The notes under the pieces: model-generated
Told to the model about the DNA's origin: nothing
What the model saw: the letters and a program-made list of their open reading frames with translations, nothing else
Database searches by the model: none
Program-made: the position numbers and the translations under genes
Shown: positions 55,027 to 63,992 of the stretch, piece after piece
Layout: every line of letters starts with the position of its first letter
How positions within the stretch are numbered: the first letter of the stretch is position 1
Assembly: GCA_963837285.1 (NCBI GenBank)
Contig: CAWIMS010000005.1
Coordinates: forward strand, 1,612,001-1,676,000
Direction: 5' to 3'
Length of the DNA stretch: 64,000 bases
Source of the DNA: Planosporangium sp963837285
Lineage (GTDB): Bacteria; Actinomycetota; Actinomycetes; Mycobacteriales; Micromonosporaceae

Positions 55027-55515
55027 TCACAGCCAGGGGATCTTGACCGACCTGGTGTACTCCGCCCAGGCGGCACCGAAGGTGTTCGACAGTGTCGCCT
55101 CTTCCACCGGTGCGAAGATCCGGGATCCGATGTAGAGAACAACTCCGACCACGGCCCCCAGCCACGTGTTGAGAACGATACCTAGCCAGGGCAGCACCAG
55201 TAGTGCGACCGCGGTATACAGCGGGTGCTTCACCAGCGCGTACGGTCCGCTTGTGATCAGTTCTCCGCGGGGCACCCGCGTCACTACGAGGACGACCGAC
55301 CACGCCCAGACGGCGAGCCCGACAGCCAGGACGACGACCGAGACCAGGCGCAGGACGGCCGGCGGACCGCCCACGTCGAACGCCGCCGGGTACGCGACGT
55401 TCAGGATCAGGCCGACAACCAGGAACGGCAACGTGAACAGTCCGATCCTGTCCCCGCTTCCGATGAGCGCCCTCAGGTTCGTCCTGATCCAACGGCCGGA
55501 CAGCACACGGTTCAT
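55027..55515 (-). CDS. Isoprenylcysteine carboxyl methyltransferase-like membrane protein
   Basis: A 162-aa protein with four to five membrane segments. The ICMT signature GELITSGPYALVKHPLYTAV and the C-terminal RIFAPVEEATLSNTFGAAWA with EY are conserved; these bind SAM at the membrane face. Bacterial members methylate or otherwise modify small isoprenoid or quinone-like substrates. ATG 55515 is chosen; a TTG at 55533 is in frame. A DosR-like box lies 32-49 bp upstream. Confidence 0.88.
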   Translation of the reverse strand: MNRVLSGRWIRTNLRALIGSGDRIGLFTLPFLVVGLILNVAYPAAFDVGGPPAVLRLVSVVVLAVGLAVWAWSVVLVVTRVPRGELITSGPYALVKHPLYTAVALLVLPWLGIVLNTWLGAVVGVVLYIGSRIFAPVEEATLSNTFGAAWAEYTRSVKIPWL

Positions 55516-55546
55516 GACATCAACGAACGGCAACGGGTAGCGAGCC

Positions 55547-55564
55547 GCCAGGGTCCAACGTCCC
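55547..55564 (-). promoter_or_regulatory. DosR/DevR-like box upstream of ICMT-like gene
   Basis: Reads GGGACGTTGGACCCTGGC on the minus strand, with two changes against the box at 29502. A second GGGACG half-site follows directly on the left in gene direction. Confidence 0.45.
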
Positions 55565-55641
55565 TAACGTCCCGGGCCAATCGGGCCGACCGACCCCGTC
55601 GACCGCCTATCCGCTTGTTCCTCTCTGATTTCCAACGTGGG

Positions 55642-58191
55642 TCACTCGTAGGCGATCGCGTCGAGCACATTGAGCCGTGCGGCCCGGATGGCCGGGATCG
55701 CCGAGGCGATGACACCGATGACGGCGCCGAGCGCGAGGTACACCAGGATCTGCCCCCACGGCACGCCGATCGACGTCAGGCCCTGGCTACGCAGGCCCCG
55801 GGTGGTCGCCGCGCCAAGGCCGACGCCGAGCGCGAGACCCAGCAGCGCGCCGTACAGGGAGATCACGACGCTTTCCACGCCGATCATTCCCATCATCTGG
55901 CCGCGGCGTAGCCCGATCGCCCGGAGCAACCCGAGTTCCCGGGTACGTTCGATCACTGACAGCGCAAGCGTGTTGACGATGCCGAGCAGCGCGATGATGA
56001 TCGACAGCGCCATCAGGATCTGCACCATGGCGAGAATCGTGTTGAACGACCGGGTCTGCTGACGCACGTATCCGCTGCGGTCGACCACGCTCGCCTCCGG
56101 GCTGTCAGCCAGCAGGGCGGCCACCCGGTTCTTGATCGCGGCTACCGGGGCGTCCTTCGCCGTCTCGATGAACCCTTGGCTGGGCTCGGCCGTGCGGAAG
56201 TTCGCCGTCTCCGCCTGCGCGGTGATCCATCCGTTGACCCCCGGGGTCTGGGTGTAGATCCCGGCTACGGTGAACGTGCGCGCTTCCCCTTTGGTGAGCT
56301 GCACCCGGACCGTGCTTCCCACGCGCAGGCCCTGCGCCGTCGCCGTCCTCTCGTCGACGACGAACTGGCCCGGGCCGAGTGCGTCCAGCGTTCCCTGCTT
56401 GGGCTTCATGCCGAACATCTGGCGCATGGCCGTGCTGTCGCTCACCGCGGCGACCACCGTCTGCTTGCCGTCCAGCAACGCGACGTCGGTGTACACGCCG
56501 ACGACGTGGGCCACGCCAGGTATCGCGCTGGCCCGGTCGAGGACGGTGCGGTCGAACGTCGGCGGTAGCGGCCCGACCTGATCCCCGGCGATGATCAGAT
56601 CAGCTTTGATCTGGGTGTCGAGGACGTGGTCGAGGCTCTTGGTGACCGATGCCAGGACCACGCTGATCCCGGTGATCAGCGATATGCCGACCATCAGGGC
56701 CGCGGCCGTGATCGCGGTACGTCGCGGGTTGCGCGCCGAGTTGCGGCCGCCGAGCCGGCCCGGGGCCCACCAACTGAACAAACCGCCGAGCAGGAAGACC
56801 ACCGGCCGCGCGAGAACGGGCGCGAGCAGCGCCGCACCGGTCAGCGACAGCAACAGACCGACGAGCAGCGCCGCCAACGCGTTGCCCTTGCCGGCGTGGT
56901 CGGTGAGACCGGCCCACAGCAGCAGCCCGCCCACCGCCACGACAGCGGCTCCCCCGATGGTGATCCGGGTGAGCGGGCGGTCGGCGGCGTTCGCCTCCTG
57001 CATGGCGGCCACCGGCGGGATGCGGGCCGCCCGCAGCGCCGGCAGCAGCGCGGCGATCATGGTGACCAGGATGCCGACCGTCAGGCCGCCGATCCACGAC
57101 TGCGCAGGAACCGCGAACGGCGCGAGCGCGACGCCACCACCGAGGAACGTCGCATACAGCCACGCGAGCGCCCGGCCGATGCCGAGCCCGAGCAGCAGCC
57201 CGACCGCCGACGACACGACCCCGACCACAACCGCCTCGGCCTCCACCGCGGCGACCACCTGTCCGCGGCTGGCTCCCATCGCCCGCGTCAGGGCGAGTTC
57301 CCGCATCCGCTGCGCGACGATGATCGAGAACGTGTTGAGGATCAGGAAGATTCCGACGAACAACGAAACGAACGCGAACCCGAGCAGAAGATAATTGAAG
57401 AACTTCAACCCCTGGTCAAGCTGCTTGCTGGACTCCGCCGCCAGCTCCTTGCCGGTCTGCACCCGGTAGCCGGCGCCCAGGTTCGCCGCGATCCGGTCGC
57501 GCAGCGCATCCTGGGTCACGCCGGGAGCTCGCCTGGCCTCGATCGCGCTGTACACATCCGGCTCGCCGAGCAGCAACCGCTGTGCGACCGGCGTGGTGAA
57601 GGTGACGATCGTCTCGCCGGCGAGCGAGTCCCGGTTGCCGCTGTAGCCGAACACGCCGACGACGGTGAACGTCCGACGGGGCAGCAGCGTCAGGACGTCG
57701 ATGCGGTCGCCGACGCGGTATCCGGTGGTTTTGGCGAGGCCACCGTTGATGGCGACCTCGTCGTCGGCGCGGGGACCGCGGCCGGACTGCAGCGTGACGA
57801 AGTCGTCCTCACCGTTCCAGTTCATTCCGTACCGTGGGGCACCGAACGTGCTGAGGACCTTGCCGTCCTTGCCGACCACCCGAGCCCCGTCGACCGAGCT
57901 GACCTGGCCGGTCACCGTGGCCACGCCGTCGATCCGGCGTACCCGGTCGAGCATGGAGGCCGGCAGGTTCGCCGGTATCGCGGTGGACCCGGTGTCGACC
58001 TTGGGCTTCCCGCTGACCTGCACGTCGATCCGGTCGTACACGGAGCCGAACATCGATGTGTACGACCGGCTGAGCGTGTCGGTGAGGACGAACGCTCCGG
58101 AGACCGACATGACGCCGAGCACAATGGCCACTGCCGACAGCAGCAGCCTGAGCTTGTGCGACAACATACTCTTCAAGGTGGCCTGAAACAT
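55642..58191 (-). CDS. FtsX/MacB-type ABC permease
   Basis: An 849-aa permease with two FtsX modules. The N-terminal helix (RLLLSAVAIVLGVMSVSGAF) is followed by a large periplasmic domain, three helices (FNYLLLGFAFVSLFVGIFLI and others), a linker, a second N-terminal helix (AALMVGISLITGISVVLASV), a second periplasmic domain and three final helices. The repeated ARNPRRTAITAAALMVG motif is standard. AGGAGGATACCG precedes the ATG. The ATPase gene ends 11 bp upstream, so the two form a lipoprotein- or drug-type export pair. Confidence 0.94.
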   Translation of the reverse strand: MFQATLKSMLSHKLRLLLSAVAIVLGVMSVSGAFVLTDTLSRSYTSMFGSVYDRIDVQVSGKPKVDTGSTAIPANLPASMLDRVRRIDGVATVTGQVSSVDGARVVGKDGKVLSTFGAPRYGMNWNGEDDFVTLQSGRGPRADDEVAINGGLAKTTGYRVGDRIDVLTLLPRRTFTVVGVFGYSGNRDSLAGETIVTFTTPVAQRLLLGEPDVYSAIEARRAPGVTQDALRDRIAANLGAGYRVQTGKELAAESSKQLDQGLKFFNYLLLGFAFVSLFVGIFLILNTFSIIVAQRMRELALTRAMGASRGQVVAAVEAEAVVVGVVSSAVGLLLGLGIGRALAWLYATFLGGGVALAPFAVPAQSWIGGLTVGILVTMIAALLPALRAARIPPVAAMQEANAADRPLTRITIGGAAVVAVGGLLLWAGLTDHAGKGNALAALLVGLLLSLTGAALLAPVLARPVVFLLGGLFSWWAPGRLGGRNSARNPRRTAITAAALMVGISLITGISVVLASVTKSLDHVLDTQIKADLIIAGDQVGPLPPTFDRTVLDRASAIPGVAHVVGVYTDVALLDGKQTVVAAVSDSTAMRQMFGMKPKQGTLDALGPGQFVVDERTATAQGLRVGSTVRVQLTKGEARTFTVAGIYTQTPGVNGWITAQAETANFRTAEPSQGFIETAKDAPVAAIKNRVAALLADSPEASVVDRSGYVRQQTRSFNTILAMVQILMALSIIIALLGIVNTLALSVIERTRELGLLRAIGLRRGQMMGMIGVESVVISLYGALLGLALGVGLGAATTRGLRSQGLTSIGVPWGQILVYLALGAVIGVIASAIPAIRAARLNVLDAIAYE

Positions 58192-58202
58192 CGGTATCCT
58201 CC

Positions 58203-58961
58203 TCAGGCCTGATCGAGGTCGATCTGCCCCAGCTGATCGAGGATGCGCTCCTGGGTCGGCTCGACGATCTCGCGTACGATCCGGCCGTCGGACAGGAACA
58301 CGACACGGTCGGCGTAGGATGCCGCCTTGGGATCGTGGGTGACCATGACGACGGTCTGGCCGTGCGTGGTGACCGCGGACCGCAGGAAGTCGAGAACCTC
58401 GACGCCGGAGCGCGAGTCCAGGTTGCCGGTCGGCTCGTCGGCGAATATCACCCGAGGTTTTCCGAGCAGCGCGCGTGCGCAGGCGACCCGCTGCTGCTGC
58501 CCGCCGGACAGCTGGTACGGCCGGTGCCCGAGCCGGTCCTGCAAGCCGATCGCTTTCACAACGGTCTGGAACCACTCGGGGTCGGGCTTGCGCCCGGCGA
58601 TGGACATCGGCAACCGGATGTTCTCCTCGGCTGTCAACGTCGGCAACAGGTTGAACTGCTGGAACACGAAGCCGATGTAGTCCCGGCGCAGCCTGGTCAA
58701 TCCCCTGTCCGGCAGGCCGGTGACCTTCGTCGCGCCGATCCACACCGTGCCGCGCGTGACCTCGTCCAGCGCCGCGAGACAGTGCATCAGGGTCGACTTG
58801 CCCGAGCCCGACGCCCCCATGATCGCCGTGAACTGTCCACTTGCGACCTGGAGGTCCACCTCGCGCAGGGCGACGACCTGGGCCTCGCCCGATCCGTACA
58901 CCTTCCAGACCCCTTCGGCCCGCACGGCCGGCTCAGCCGCGTTGTCCGGTACTGTCCGCAT
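58203..58961 (-). CDS. MacB/LolD-type ABC ATP-binding protein
   Basis: A 252-aa ATPase: Walker A GASGSGKSTLMH, Q-loop IGFVFQQFNLLP, signature LSGGQQQRVACARALL, Walker B VIFADEPTGNLDS and H-loop MVTHDPKAASYADR. These are typical of the LolD/MacB subfamily that partners FtsX-like permeases. ATG 58961 follows GGGAGG; a GTG 21 bases upstream is also in frame. It is directly followed by its permease. Confidence 0.94.
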   Translation of the reverse strand: MRTVPDNAAEPAVRAEGVWKVYGSGEAQVVALREVDLQVASGQFTAIMGASGSGKSTLMHCLAALDEVTRGTVWIGATKVTGLPDRGLTRLRRDYIGFVFQQFNLLPTLTAEENIRLPMSIAGRKPDPEWFQTVVKAIGLQDRLGHRPYQLSGGQQQRVACARALLGKPRVIFADEPTGNLDSRSGVEVLDFLRSAVTTHGQTVVMVTHDPKAASYADRVVFLSDGRIVREIVEPTQERILDQLGQIDLDQA

Positions 58962-59127
58962 GCCGGAACCTCCCACGCTCACGAAGGCGACCGACCCATA
59001 CGCCGGCCGTGATCAGCATGTCCGTCCGACGTGCCCGGGCCCCAGGGTCGATGCGCCCCTCCGGCAGAGCCTGAAGTCCCGGGATCGGCCGGTTCCGGTG
59101 CTCGCGGCCGTTCGCCTCCTGGCCGTC

Positions 59128-59146
59128 AGGACCTTCGCCTCTGCCC
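59128..59146 (+). promoter_or_regulatory. DosR/DevR-like box upstream of ABC operon
   Basis: AGGACCTTCGCCTCTGCCC lies 55-73 bp before the ATPase ATG at 59201. It differs from the best box at five of 19 positions and is close to the one before the universal stress gene. Confidence 0.35.
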
Positions 59147-59200
59147 GTACCGATCCGGTGGGCTTACCGTAGCGGCGATGCCACGCTGGCGGAGGCTGCC

Positions 59201-60121
59201 ATGACGAGCACCGGACCGGCCCTCACCATCGAGGGTCTGCGCAAGGCGTACGGCGCCGTCCGCGCTGTCGACGGCATCGACCTGGCCGTGGAAGAGGGTG
59301 AGATCTTCGGCATCCTCGGCCCGAACGGGTCCGGCAAGACCACGACGGTGGAGTGCGCGTACGGGCTGCGCAAGGCCGACTCCGGCCGGATCCGCGTGCT
59401 GGGCCTCGATCCGCGTACCCACCCGGACACCCTTCGCCGACTGGTCGGCGTACAGTTGCAGGATTCCGCGCTGCCCGACCGGATCAGGGTCTGGGAGGCG
59501 CTGCACCTGTTCGCCACGCTGGCCCGACGGCCCGTCGACGAGGCACGCCTGCTCGACGAATGGGGCCTGGCGGGCAAGCGCACGGCGAGCTTCGGCAGCC
59601 TCTCCGGCGGTCAGCGGCAGCGGTTGCTCGTGGCGCTGGCGCTGGTGACCCGGCCACGGCTGGTGTTTCTTGACGAGATGACCACCGGGCTGGACCCCAA
59701 CGCCCGCCGCGAGGTCTGGAGCCTGGTGGAGCGGCTCCGCCAGGAAGGCACCACGGTCGTACTGGTCACACACTTCATGGACGAGGCGCGCCGGCTGTGC
59801 GACCGGGTCGCCGTCCTGGTCAGCGGCAAGGTGGCCGCGCGCGGCACGCCGGCGCAGCTGGTGGACCGGTACGGCGGTGGTACGCGGGTCCGCCTCAGCA
59901 TCCCTGCCACGGCCGACCTGCCCGACCTGGCGAGGATCCGCGGTGTACTGGACGTACGCCGGGAGGACGGCCGGATCGAGGTTCATGGGACCGGCTCGTT
60001 CCTCATCGGGCTCGGCCACACCCTGGCCTGCCGAGGGCTCGACGAGGTGGCGATGGTGATCGACCAACCGAGTCTGGAGGACGCCTACGTGCGCCTCGTC
60101 GGCGGAACGGAGGGTGCCTGA
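59201..60121 (+). CDS. ABC transporter ATP-binding protein (drug-exporter type)
   Basis: A 306-aa ATPase of the DrrA type: LRKAYGAVRAVDGIDLAVEE, Walker A GPNGSGKTTTVE, signature GSLSGGQRQRLLVALAL, Walker B LVFLDEMTTGLDP (Met replacing Pro after Glu) and H-loop VTHFMDEARRLCD. It has a C-terminal extension of about 80 residues. The ATG at 59201 follows GGAGG. Its stop overlaps the start of the permease (TGATG). Confidence 0.94.
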   Translation: MTSTGPALTIEGLRKAYGAVRAVDGIDLAVEEGEIFGILGPNGSGKTTTVECAYGLRKADSGRIRVLGLDPRTHPDTLRRLVGVQLQDSALPDRIRVWEALHLFATLARRPVDEARLLDEWGLAGKRTASFGSLSGGQRQRLLVALALVTRPRLVFLDEMTTGLDPNARREVWSLVERLRQEGTTVVLVTHFMDEARRLCDRVAVLVSGKVAARGTPAQLVDRYGGGTRVRLSIPATADLPDLARIRGVLDVRREDGRIEVHGTGSFLIGLGHTLACRGLDEVAMVIDQPSLEDAYVRLVGGTEGA

Positions 60122-60864
60122 TGCGATCGGTACGCGCCCTGTCCTGGATCGAGCTGAAGCTGTTCCTGCGCGACCCCATCACGGTCGTGTTCACGCTGGC
60201 CCTACCGCCGCTGGTGCTGTACATCCTCGCGGAGGTGTTCGGCAACTCCCCGGATCCGATTGCCTTCCGCGGCTACGGCCCGACGAACTACTACACCCCC
60301 GCGTACATCGGGCTCGTCGTCGCCTCGCTCGGGCTCGTCGGCCTGCCGGTGCATCTCGCGTCGTACCGGGAACGCGGTGTGCTGCGCCGCTTCCAGGCGG
60401 CCCGGCTACCGGTGCCGGCGTTGCTCGGGTCCCAACTGGTGGTGCTGATCTGCGGAGTGGCCGCAGGCGCGACGCTGCTCGTCGGGCTGGCCAAGGCGAT
60501 ATACCACATCAGTTGGCCGGTCTCCTGGCTGGGCGTCGGGCTGGCCGCCCTGCTGGGCACGCTCGCGTTCGCCGCCATCGGTGTCATGCTCGGCGCCGTC
60601 GTGCCGACCGCCCGCGCCGCGCAGGGCATCGGCATCCTGCTCTGGTTCGTCATGATGATGGTGTGCGGCGCCGGACCGCCGCCCGAGGTGCTCAACTCCG
60701 CGATGCGGCGTACGGCCGACTTCCTTCCGCTGCGCCATCTGGTCCTCGCGCTGCAGGATCCCTGGCTCGGCAAGGGAATCAACTGGAGCGAGCTGGCGGT
60801 GCTGGCCGGCATCACCGTGGTGGCCAGCGCGCTGGCCGCCGGGGCGCTACGCCGCCGCAGGTAG
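60121..60864 (+). CDS. ABC-2 type permease (drug-exporter type)
   Basis: A 247-aa DrrB-like permease with six hydrophobic segments. The first is FTLALPPLVLYILAEVFG and the last SELAVLAGITVVASALAAGA. The cytoplasmic loop YRERGVLRRFQAARLPVPAL and the FLPLRHLVLALQDPWLG helix are standard for ABC-2 exporters. It is translationally coupled to the ATPase before it. Substrate unknown. Confidence 0.93.
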   Translation: MRSVRALSWIELKLFLRDPITVVFTLALPPLVLYILAEVFGNSPDPIAFRGYGPTNYYTPAYIGLVVASLGLVGLPVHLASYRERGVLRRFQAARLPVPALLGSQLVVLICGVAAGATLLVGLAKAIYHISWPVSWLGVGLAALLGTLAFAAIGVMLGAVVPTARAAQGIGILLWFVMMMVCGAGPPPEVLNSAMRRTADFLPLRHLVLALQDPWLGKGINWSELAVLAGITVVASALAAGALRRRR

Positions 60865-60945
60865 CAGCCACTTCAGCGGATCCGCGCGCACGTGTTCAAG
60901 CCAGCGCATACCCATACCAGATACCCGGGCGGTCGCCGACGGCCC

Positions 60946-60960
60946 GGGCCGAAGGTCCCA
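60946..60960 (-). promoter_or_regulatory. Orphan DosR/DevR-like box
   Basis: Reads TGGGACCTTCGGCCC on the minus strand. It lies between the converging ends of the ABC permease and DUF3788 genes, with no start nearby, so it may be a relic or act as part of a lost gene's promoter. Confidence 0.3.
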
Positions 60961-60967
60961 AGGGGGC

Positions 60968-61372
60968 TCAGTTTGCGAGTTTTACCGCTGCCAACTGCCG
61001 CACCGTTTCGACGTCGTCGGCCGTGGAGACCGCCAAGCGGACCCCTCGACCCTCGGCGTACCTCGGCGCGGCGTCGATCGCCGCGAGCGCCGGGCCGGGC
61101 AGGCCCTGCTCGCGCGCCGCCGCGACGGCCCGTTCGCCCAGGGCCAGGGATGCCAGGAAGCTTCCCGCACGCGGCGTGAGGTAGACGATGACCCGGCTGC
61201 CTTGCTTCAAACGCAGGCCCCAGCCGGTGCTCCTGCTCGCGAATCCCCACTCCTCGGTAAGGGCGAGCTGCGAGCGGATCCGCTCCCAGCGCCGGGCGGC
61301 GGGGCCGAGGACGGTCGCCACGTCGCCGTCCGACGGCGGTGCCGACCGGTCGTCAAAGGCACTGAGGGCCAC
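60968..61372 (-). CDS. DUF3788-family protein
   Basis: A 134-aa protein with the DUF3788 pattern: FDDRSAPPSDGDVATVLG, EEWGFASRSTGWGLRLKQGS, RVIVYLTPRAGSFLASLALG and YAEGRGVRLAV at the end. The GTG start at 61372 directly follows the stop of the dehydrogenase gene, so the two are one transcript. The biochemical role of DUF3788 is unknown. Confidence 0.85.
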   Translation of the reverse strand: MALSAFDDRSAPPSDGDVATVLGPAARRWERIRSQLALTEEWGFASRSTGWGLRLKQGSRVIVYLTPRAGSFLASLALGERAVAAAREQGLPGPALAAIDAAPRYAEGRGVRLAVSTADDVETVRQLAAVKLAN

Positions 61373-62341
61373 CTACATCACCATCCGACGTGGCTGATAC
61401 GACGCCAGTGTACGCAGGTAGTTGGCCCGCTCGTAGGCCACCGGGTTGGTCACGCTGCCGTGGCTGGCGCGACCACGGACCGACTCGACCGAGTCGTGGC
61501 CGTGTTGATCCAGCCAGTCGACCAGCTCCGCCTCGATCGTCGCGAGATGGCCCGAGCCATGCCGCAGCAGCGCGGAAGCCATCATCACCGCATCCGCGCC
61601 AGCGAGAATCGCCTTGACGGCGTCCAGGCCGGAGTGCACGCCGGTGGTGGCGGCAAGGGACGTACCGGGAAGGCTCGGGCGCAACAGCGCGAGCCACCGC
61701 AGCGGCAGCCGCAGCTCGCGTGGGTCGGACAGGTCGATGCGGGGCACCGCCTCCTGTGTGTCGAGGTCGAGATCAGGCTGGTAGAACCGGTTGAACAGGA
61801 CGAGTCCGTCGGCACCGGCTTCCACCACCTGCCGGGCGAAATGGGCGGTGGCCGAGAGGTACGGGCTGAGTTTGACCGCCAGCGGCACCTCGACCGCTCC
61901 GCGCACCAGCCGCACCACCTCCAGGTAGTCGGCCTCCACCCGGGCGCCGCTGCGCCACGGGCTCGCCGCCATCGCGTAGAGGTTGAGCTCGATGGCGTCG
62001 GCGCCGGCCCGCTCCAGCCGCTGGGCGTAGTACACCCATCCATCCGGTGTGGTGCCGTTGACGCTGGCGATCACCGGGATCTCCAGGACTTCCTTCGCCG
62101 CCGTCATGAGCCTGAGATGGCGCTCCGGCCCCGGCTCGGTGAACTGAAGGTCGGGCAGGAGATCGTCGGCCGGCACGTCGTCACCGGCCTCCTCCTCGAA
62201 CAGCGACGGCAGGACAACAGCCGCGGCGCCCGCCTCCTCCAGCGCACGCAGACCGTGCAGGTAGCCGGTGAGCGGCGAGGCGCTGGCAATCAGCGGCGAG
62301 CGCAGCCGCATACCCAGGTACGTGGTGCCGAGCTTCGTCAT
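61373..62341 (-). CDS. Dihydroorotate dehydrogenase-like flavoprotein
   Basis: A 322-aa TIM-barrel protein like the class 1 dihydroorotate dehydrogenase relatives. It shows LGMRLRSPLIASASPLTGYL at the N-terminus, IPVIASVNGTTPDGWVYYAQ, IELNLYAMA and AVKLSPYLSATAHFA (the FMN-binding Lys), with GVHSGLDAVKAILAGADAVM at the phosphate-binding end. No other pyrimidine gene is nearby, and it belongs to a DosR-like-box operon with DUF3788. A redox function other than pyrimidine synthesis is likely, but the substrate is unknown. Confidence 0.9.
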   Translation of the reverse strand: MTKLGTTYLGMRLRSPLIASASPLTGYLHGLRALEEAGAAAVVLPSLFEEEAGDDVPADDLLPDLQFTEPGPERHLRLMTAAKEVLEIPVIASVNGTTPDGWVYYAQRLERAGADAIELNLYAMAASPWRSGARVEADYLEVVRLVRGAVEVPLAVKLSPYLSATAHFARQVVEAGADGLVLFNRFYQPDLDLDTQEAVPRIDLSDPRELRLPLRWLALLRPSLPGTSLAATTGVHSGLDAVKAILAGADAVMMASALLRHGSGHLATIEAELVDWLDQHGHDSVESVRGRASHGSVTNPVAYERANYLRTLASYQPRRMVM

Positions 62342-62406
62342 GGCCGCGCTCCTCGCGGATAGGACTGTTACGCTGTCAGCCTCCGCCCGACGCCCGGCCG
62401 GTTCAT

Positions 62407-62421
62407 AGGGCCGAAGGTCCC
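62407..62421 (-). promoter_or_regulatory. DosR/DevR-like box upstream of dehydrogenase/DUF3788 operon
   Basis: AGGGCCGAAGGTCCC on the plus strand, i.e. GGGACCTTCGGCCCT for the minus-strand operon, 66-80 bp before its ATG. Confidence 0.5.
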
Positions 62422-62475
62422 GCCGGCGGGTGTCAGCCGAGGCATCCGGCCGGGTACGGGGCGCAGGTCGACTCG

Positions 62476-62607
62476 GTGCCGCTGGGCCGCCCCGCGCAGC
62501 CAGACGAGATCGCTCCCGCCTTTCTGTTTCTCGCGAGCAACGCGGACAGCAGCTACATCACCGGTGAGACCCTCGCCGTTTTCGGCGGCCACGTCCTCGC
62601 CCGCTGA
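62476..62607 (+). pseudogene. Short-chain dehydrogenase C-terminal fragment
   Basis: Reads VPLGRPAQPDEIAPAFLFLA, SNADSSYITGETLAVFGGHV and a stop. This is the typical SDR ending (PLGRxxxPxEIAxxxxFLAS...YITGxxLxVxGG). The Rossmann start and YxxxK are absent. Confidence 0.8.
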
Positions 62608-62879
62608 CTACCACCCAAGGGATCGGACCACCGGCGCCGCGCTGGTCCGTGGCGCCGAGCCGATCCAGTTCGGCGGCATCCAGCACCCCGGTCAACTTCT
62701 CACCGCAGGCCGCTCGCTCAGTCGGAAAGAACCGGCGCGATGATCTTTCTGGTCCAGTCGCCGATCGCTGACCAGTCGCGCAGCACTCCTTCACTGTCAA
62801 CCCGGCCGGGCCGGAGGCGGCAGAGCCGTCCGGCACCCACTCAAGAGGCCGGACCGCACGCGGGCGGAGGACAGTCGCC

Positions 62880-63060
62880 CCGACGGGCTCAGCTCACCGG
62901 CGACCGTCCCGGCGACGTGCTCACCACGCTCTCCGACCGCGCCCGGACGGTCGTCGTCGGCAGCCGCGACCGTGGAAGCCTTACCGGACGACTCCTTGGG
63001 TCCATCGGAGACGGCCCCCTGCGCGGTCCGCATCACCGTCACCTTCGCACTCGACCCGGC
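62880..63060 (+). pseudogene. Universal stress protein C-terminal fragment
   Basis: Reads GDRPGDVLTTLSDRARTVVV, then GSRDRGSLTGRLLGSIGDGP, matching the ATP-binding loop of UspA domains (VVGSRGRGxxxxxLLGS). No start and no N-terminal half are present. Confidence 0.65.
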
Positions 63061-63247
63061 CTCGACCGGCCTCGACCGGCCTCATGCGCTTGACGAGCGG
63101 CCTTATCGCCGCACCGTTCGCTCCGAGGTCGAGTAATTCGCCCATATCAATGCCGACATCGAGAGACCACCTGACCGCTCGGCCGCCCCTTGGGTCACGG
63201 CAGCCGGTTCGCGTTTGAGAATGGCCGTCCCGGCGGACTTCCGTGCG

Positions 63248-63700
63248 TCAGATGGCGAGCCAGGGGTCGGGCCCCGCGTCGCCGCCGGCCGCTGCGGTGG
63301 TGAGACGGTCGAGGTAGTGGTTCCAGCCGGCGTCGTGCAGCTCCGCTGTGCCCGGGGGCAGGTTGCGGTGGGTGAGCCGGACGAGGGTACCGGCGGGGTC
63401 GGGCAGCAGGTCGACCTCGACGAGCGTGGAGCCGGGGGGCATCGGGTTGCCGTCCATTTCCCAACCCCAGCTGAACACGATCCGGCGGGGCGGGTCGAGT
63501 TCGAGGACGCGCCCGGAGGCGAACCCGTCGCCGCGCACGTTGACCCGGAACGCGCCGCCGGCGTGCGGCTCGATCGTGGCGTCGACGCCCTGCCATCGCA
63601 GCCACTGGACCGGGTCGGTGAAGAACGTGAACACCGTCTCCGCCGGCGCCTTGACCACCCGCTCGACGACCACGGTGTCGACATCGGCGTCACCGCTCAT
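63248..63700 (-). CDS. SRPBCC/AHSA1-family protein
   Basis: A 150-aa START-like fold protein: VERVVKAPAETVFTFFTDPV, WLRWQGVDATIEPHAGGAFR, VNVRGDGFASGRVLELDPPR and RIVFSWGWEMDGNPMPPGST, ending WNHYLDRLTTAA. It is nearly always encoded with an ArsR regulator, as here: its start overlaps the 3' end of the ArsR gene by 11 bp. It may bind a small hydrophobic ligand. Confidence 0.92.
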   Translation of the reverse strand: MSGDADVDTVVVERVVKAPAETVFTFFTDPVQWLRWQGVDATIEPHAGGAFRVNVRGDGFASGRVLELDPPRRIVFSWGWEMDGNPMPPGSTLVEVDLLPDPAGTLVRLTHRNLPPGTAELHDAGWNHYLDRLTTAAAGGDAGPDPWLAI

Positions 63701-63992
63701 CGGCTGCCTCCTCAGCGAGTTGAGCGAGCCGGTCGAGCTGCCCGGCCCACATCTGTTCGAGTACGGCGGCGAACGGCGCCAGCGCCGGGCGGTTCGCGCG
63801 GTAGAAACGGCGGGTGCCGTCCCGGCGTACCACCACCAGCCCGGCTTGGCGCAGTACCCCGAGGTGTTGGGAGACCGCGCCGAACGTGACGTCGAAGCGC
63901 GCGGCGATCTCGCCCGCGGTGTGCTCGCCGTCCCAGATCAGCCGCAGGATCTCGCGGCGGCGCGGTTCGGCGATCGCCCGCATCGGATCCAT
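63690..63992 (-). CDS. ArsR-family transcriptional regulator
   Basis: A 100-aa winged-helix protein: MDPMRAIAEPRRREILRLIW, then GEIAARFDVTFGAVSQHLGV (the recognition helix) and LRQAGLVVVRRDGTRRFYR (the wing). No metal-binding CxC motif is visible, so it is not a classic metal sensor. It probably autoregulates this gene pair. The ATG is the first codon and the upstream promoter lies beyond the window. Confidence 0.93.
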   Translation of the reverse strand: MDPMRAIAEPRRREILRLIWDGEHTAGEIAARFDVTFGAVSQHLGVLRQAGLVVVRRDGTRRFYRANRPALAPFAAVLEQMWAGQLDRLAQLAEEAADER

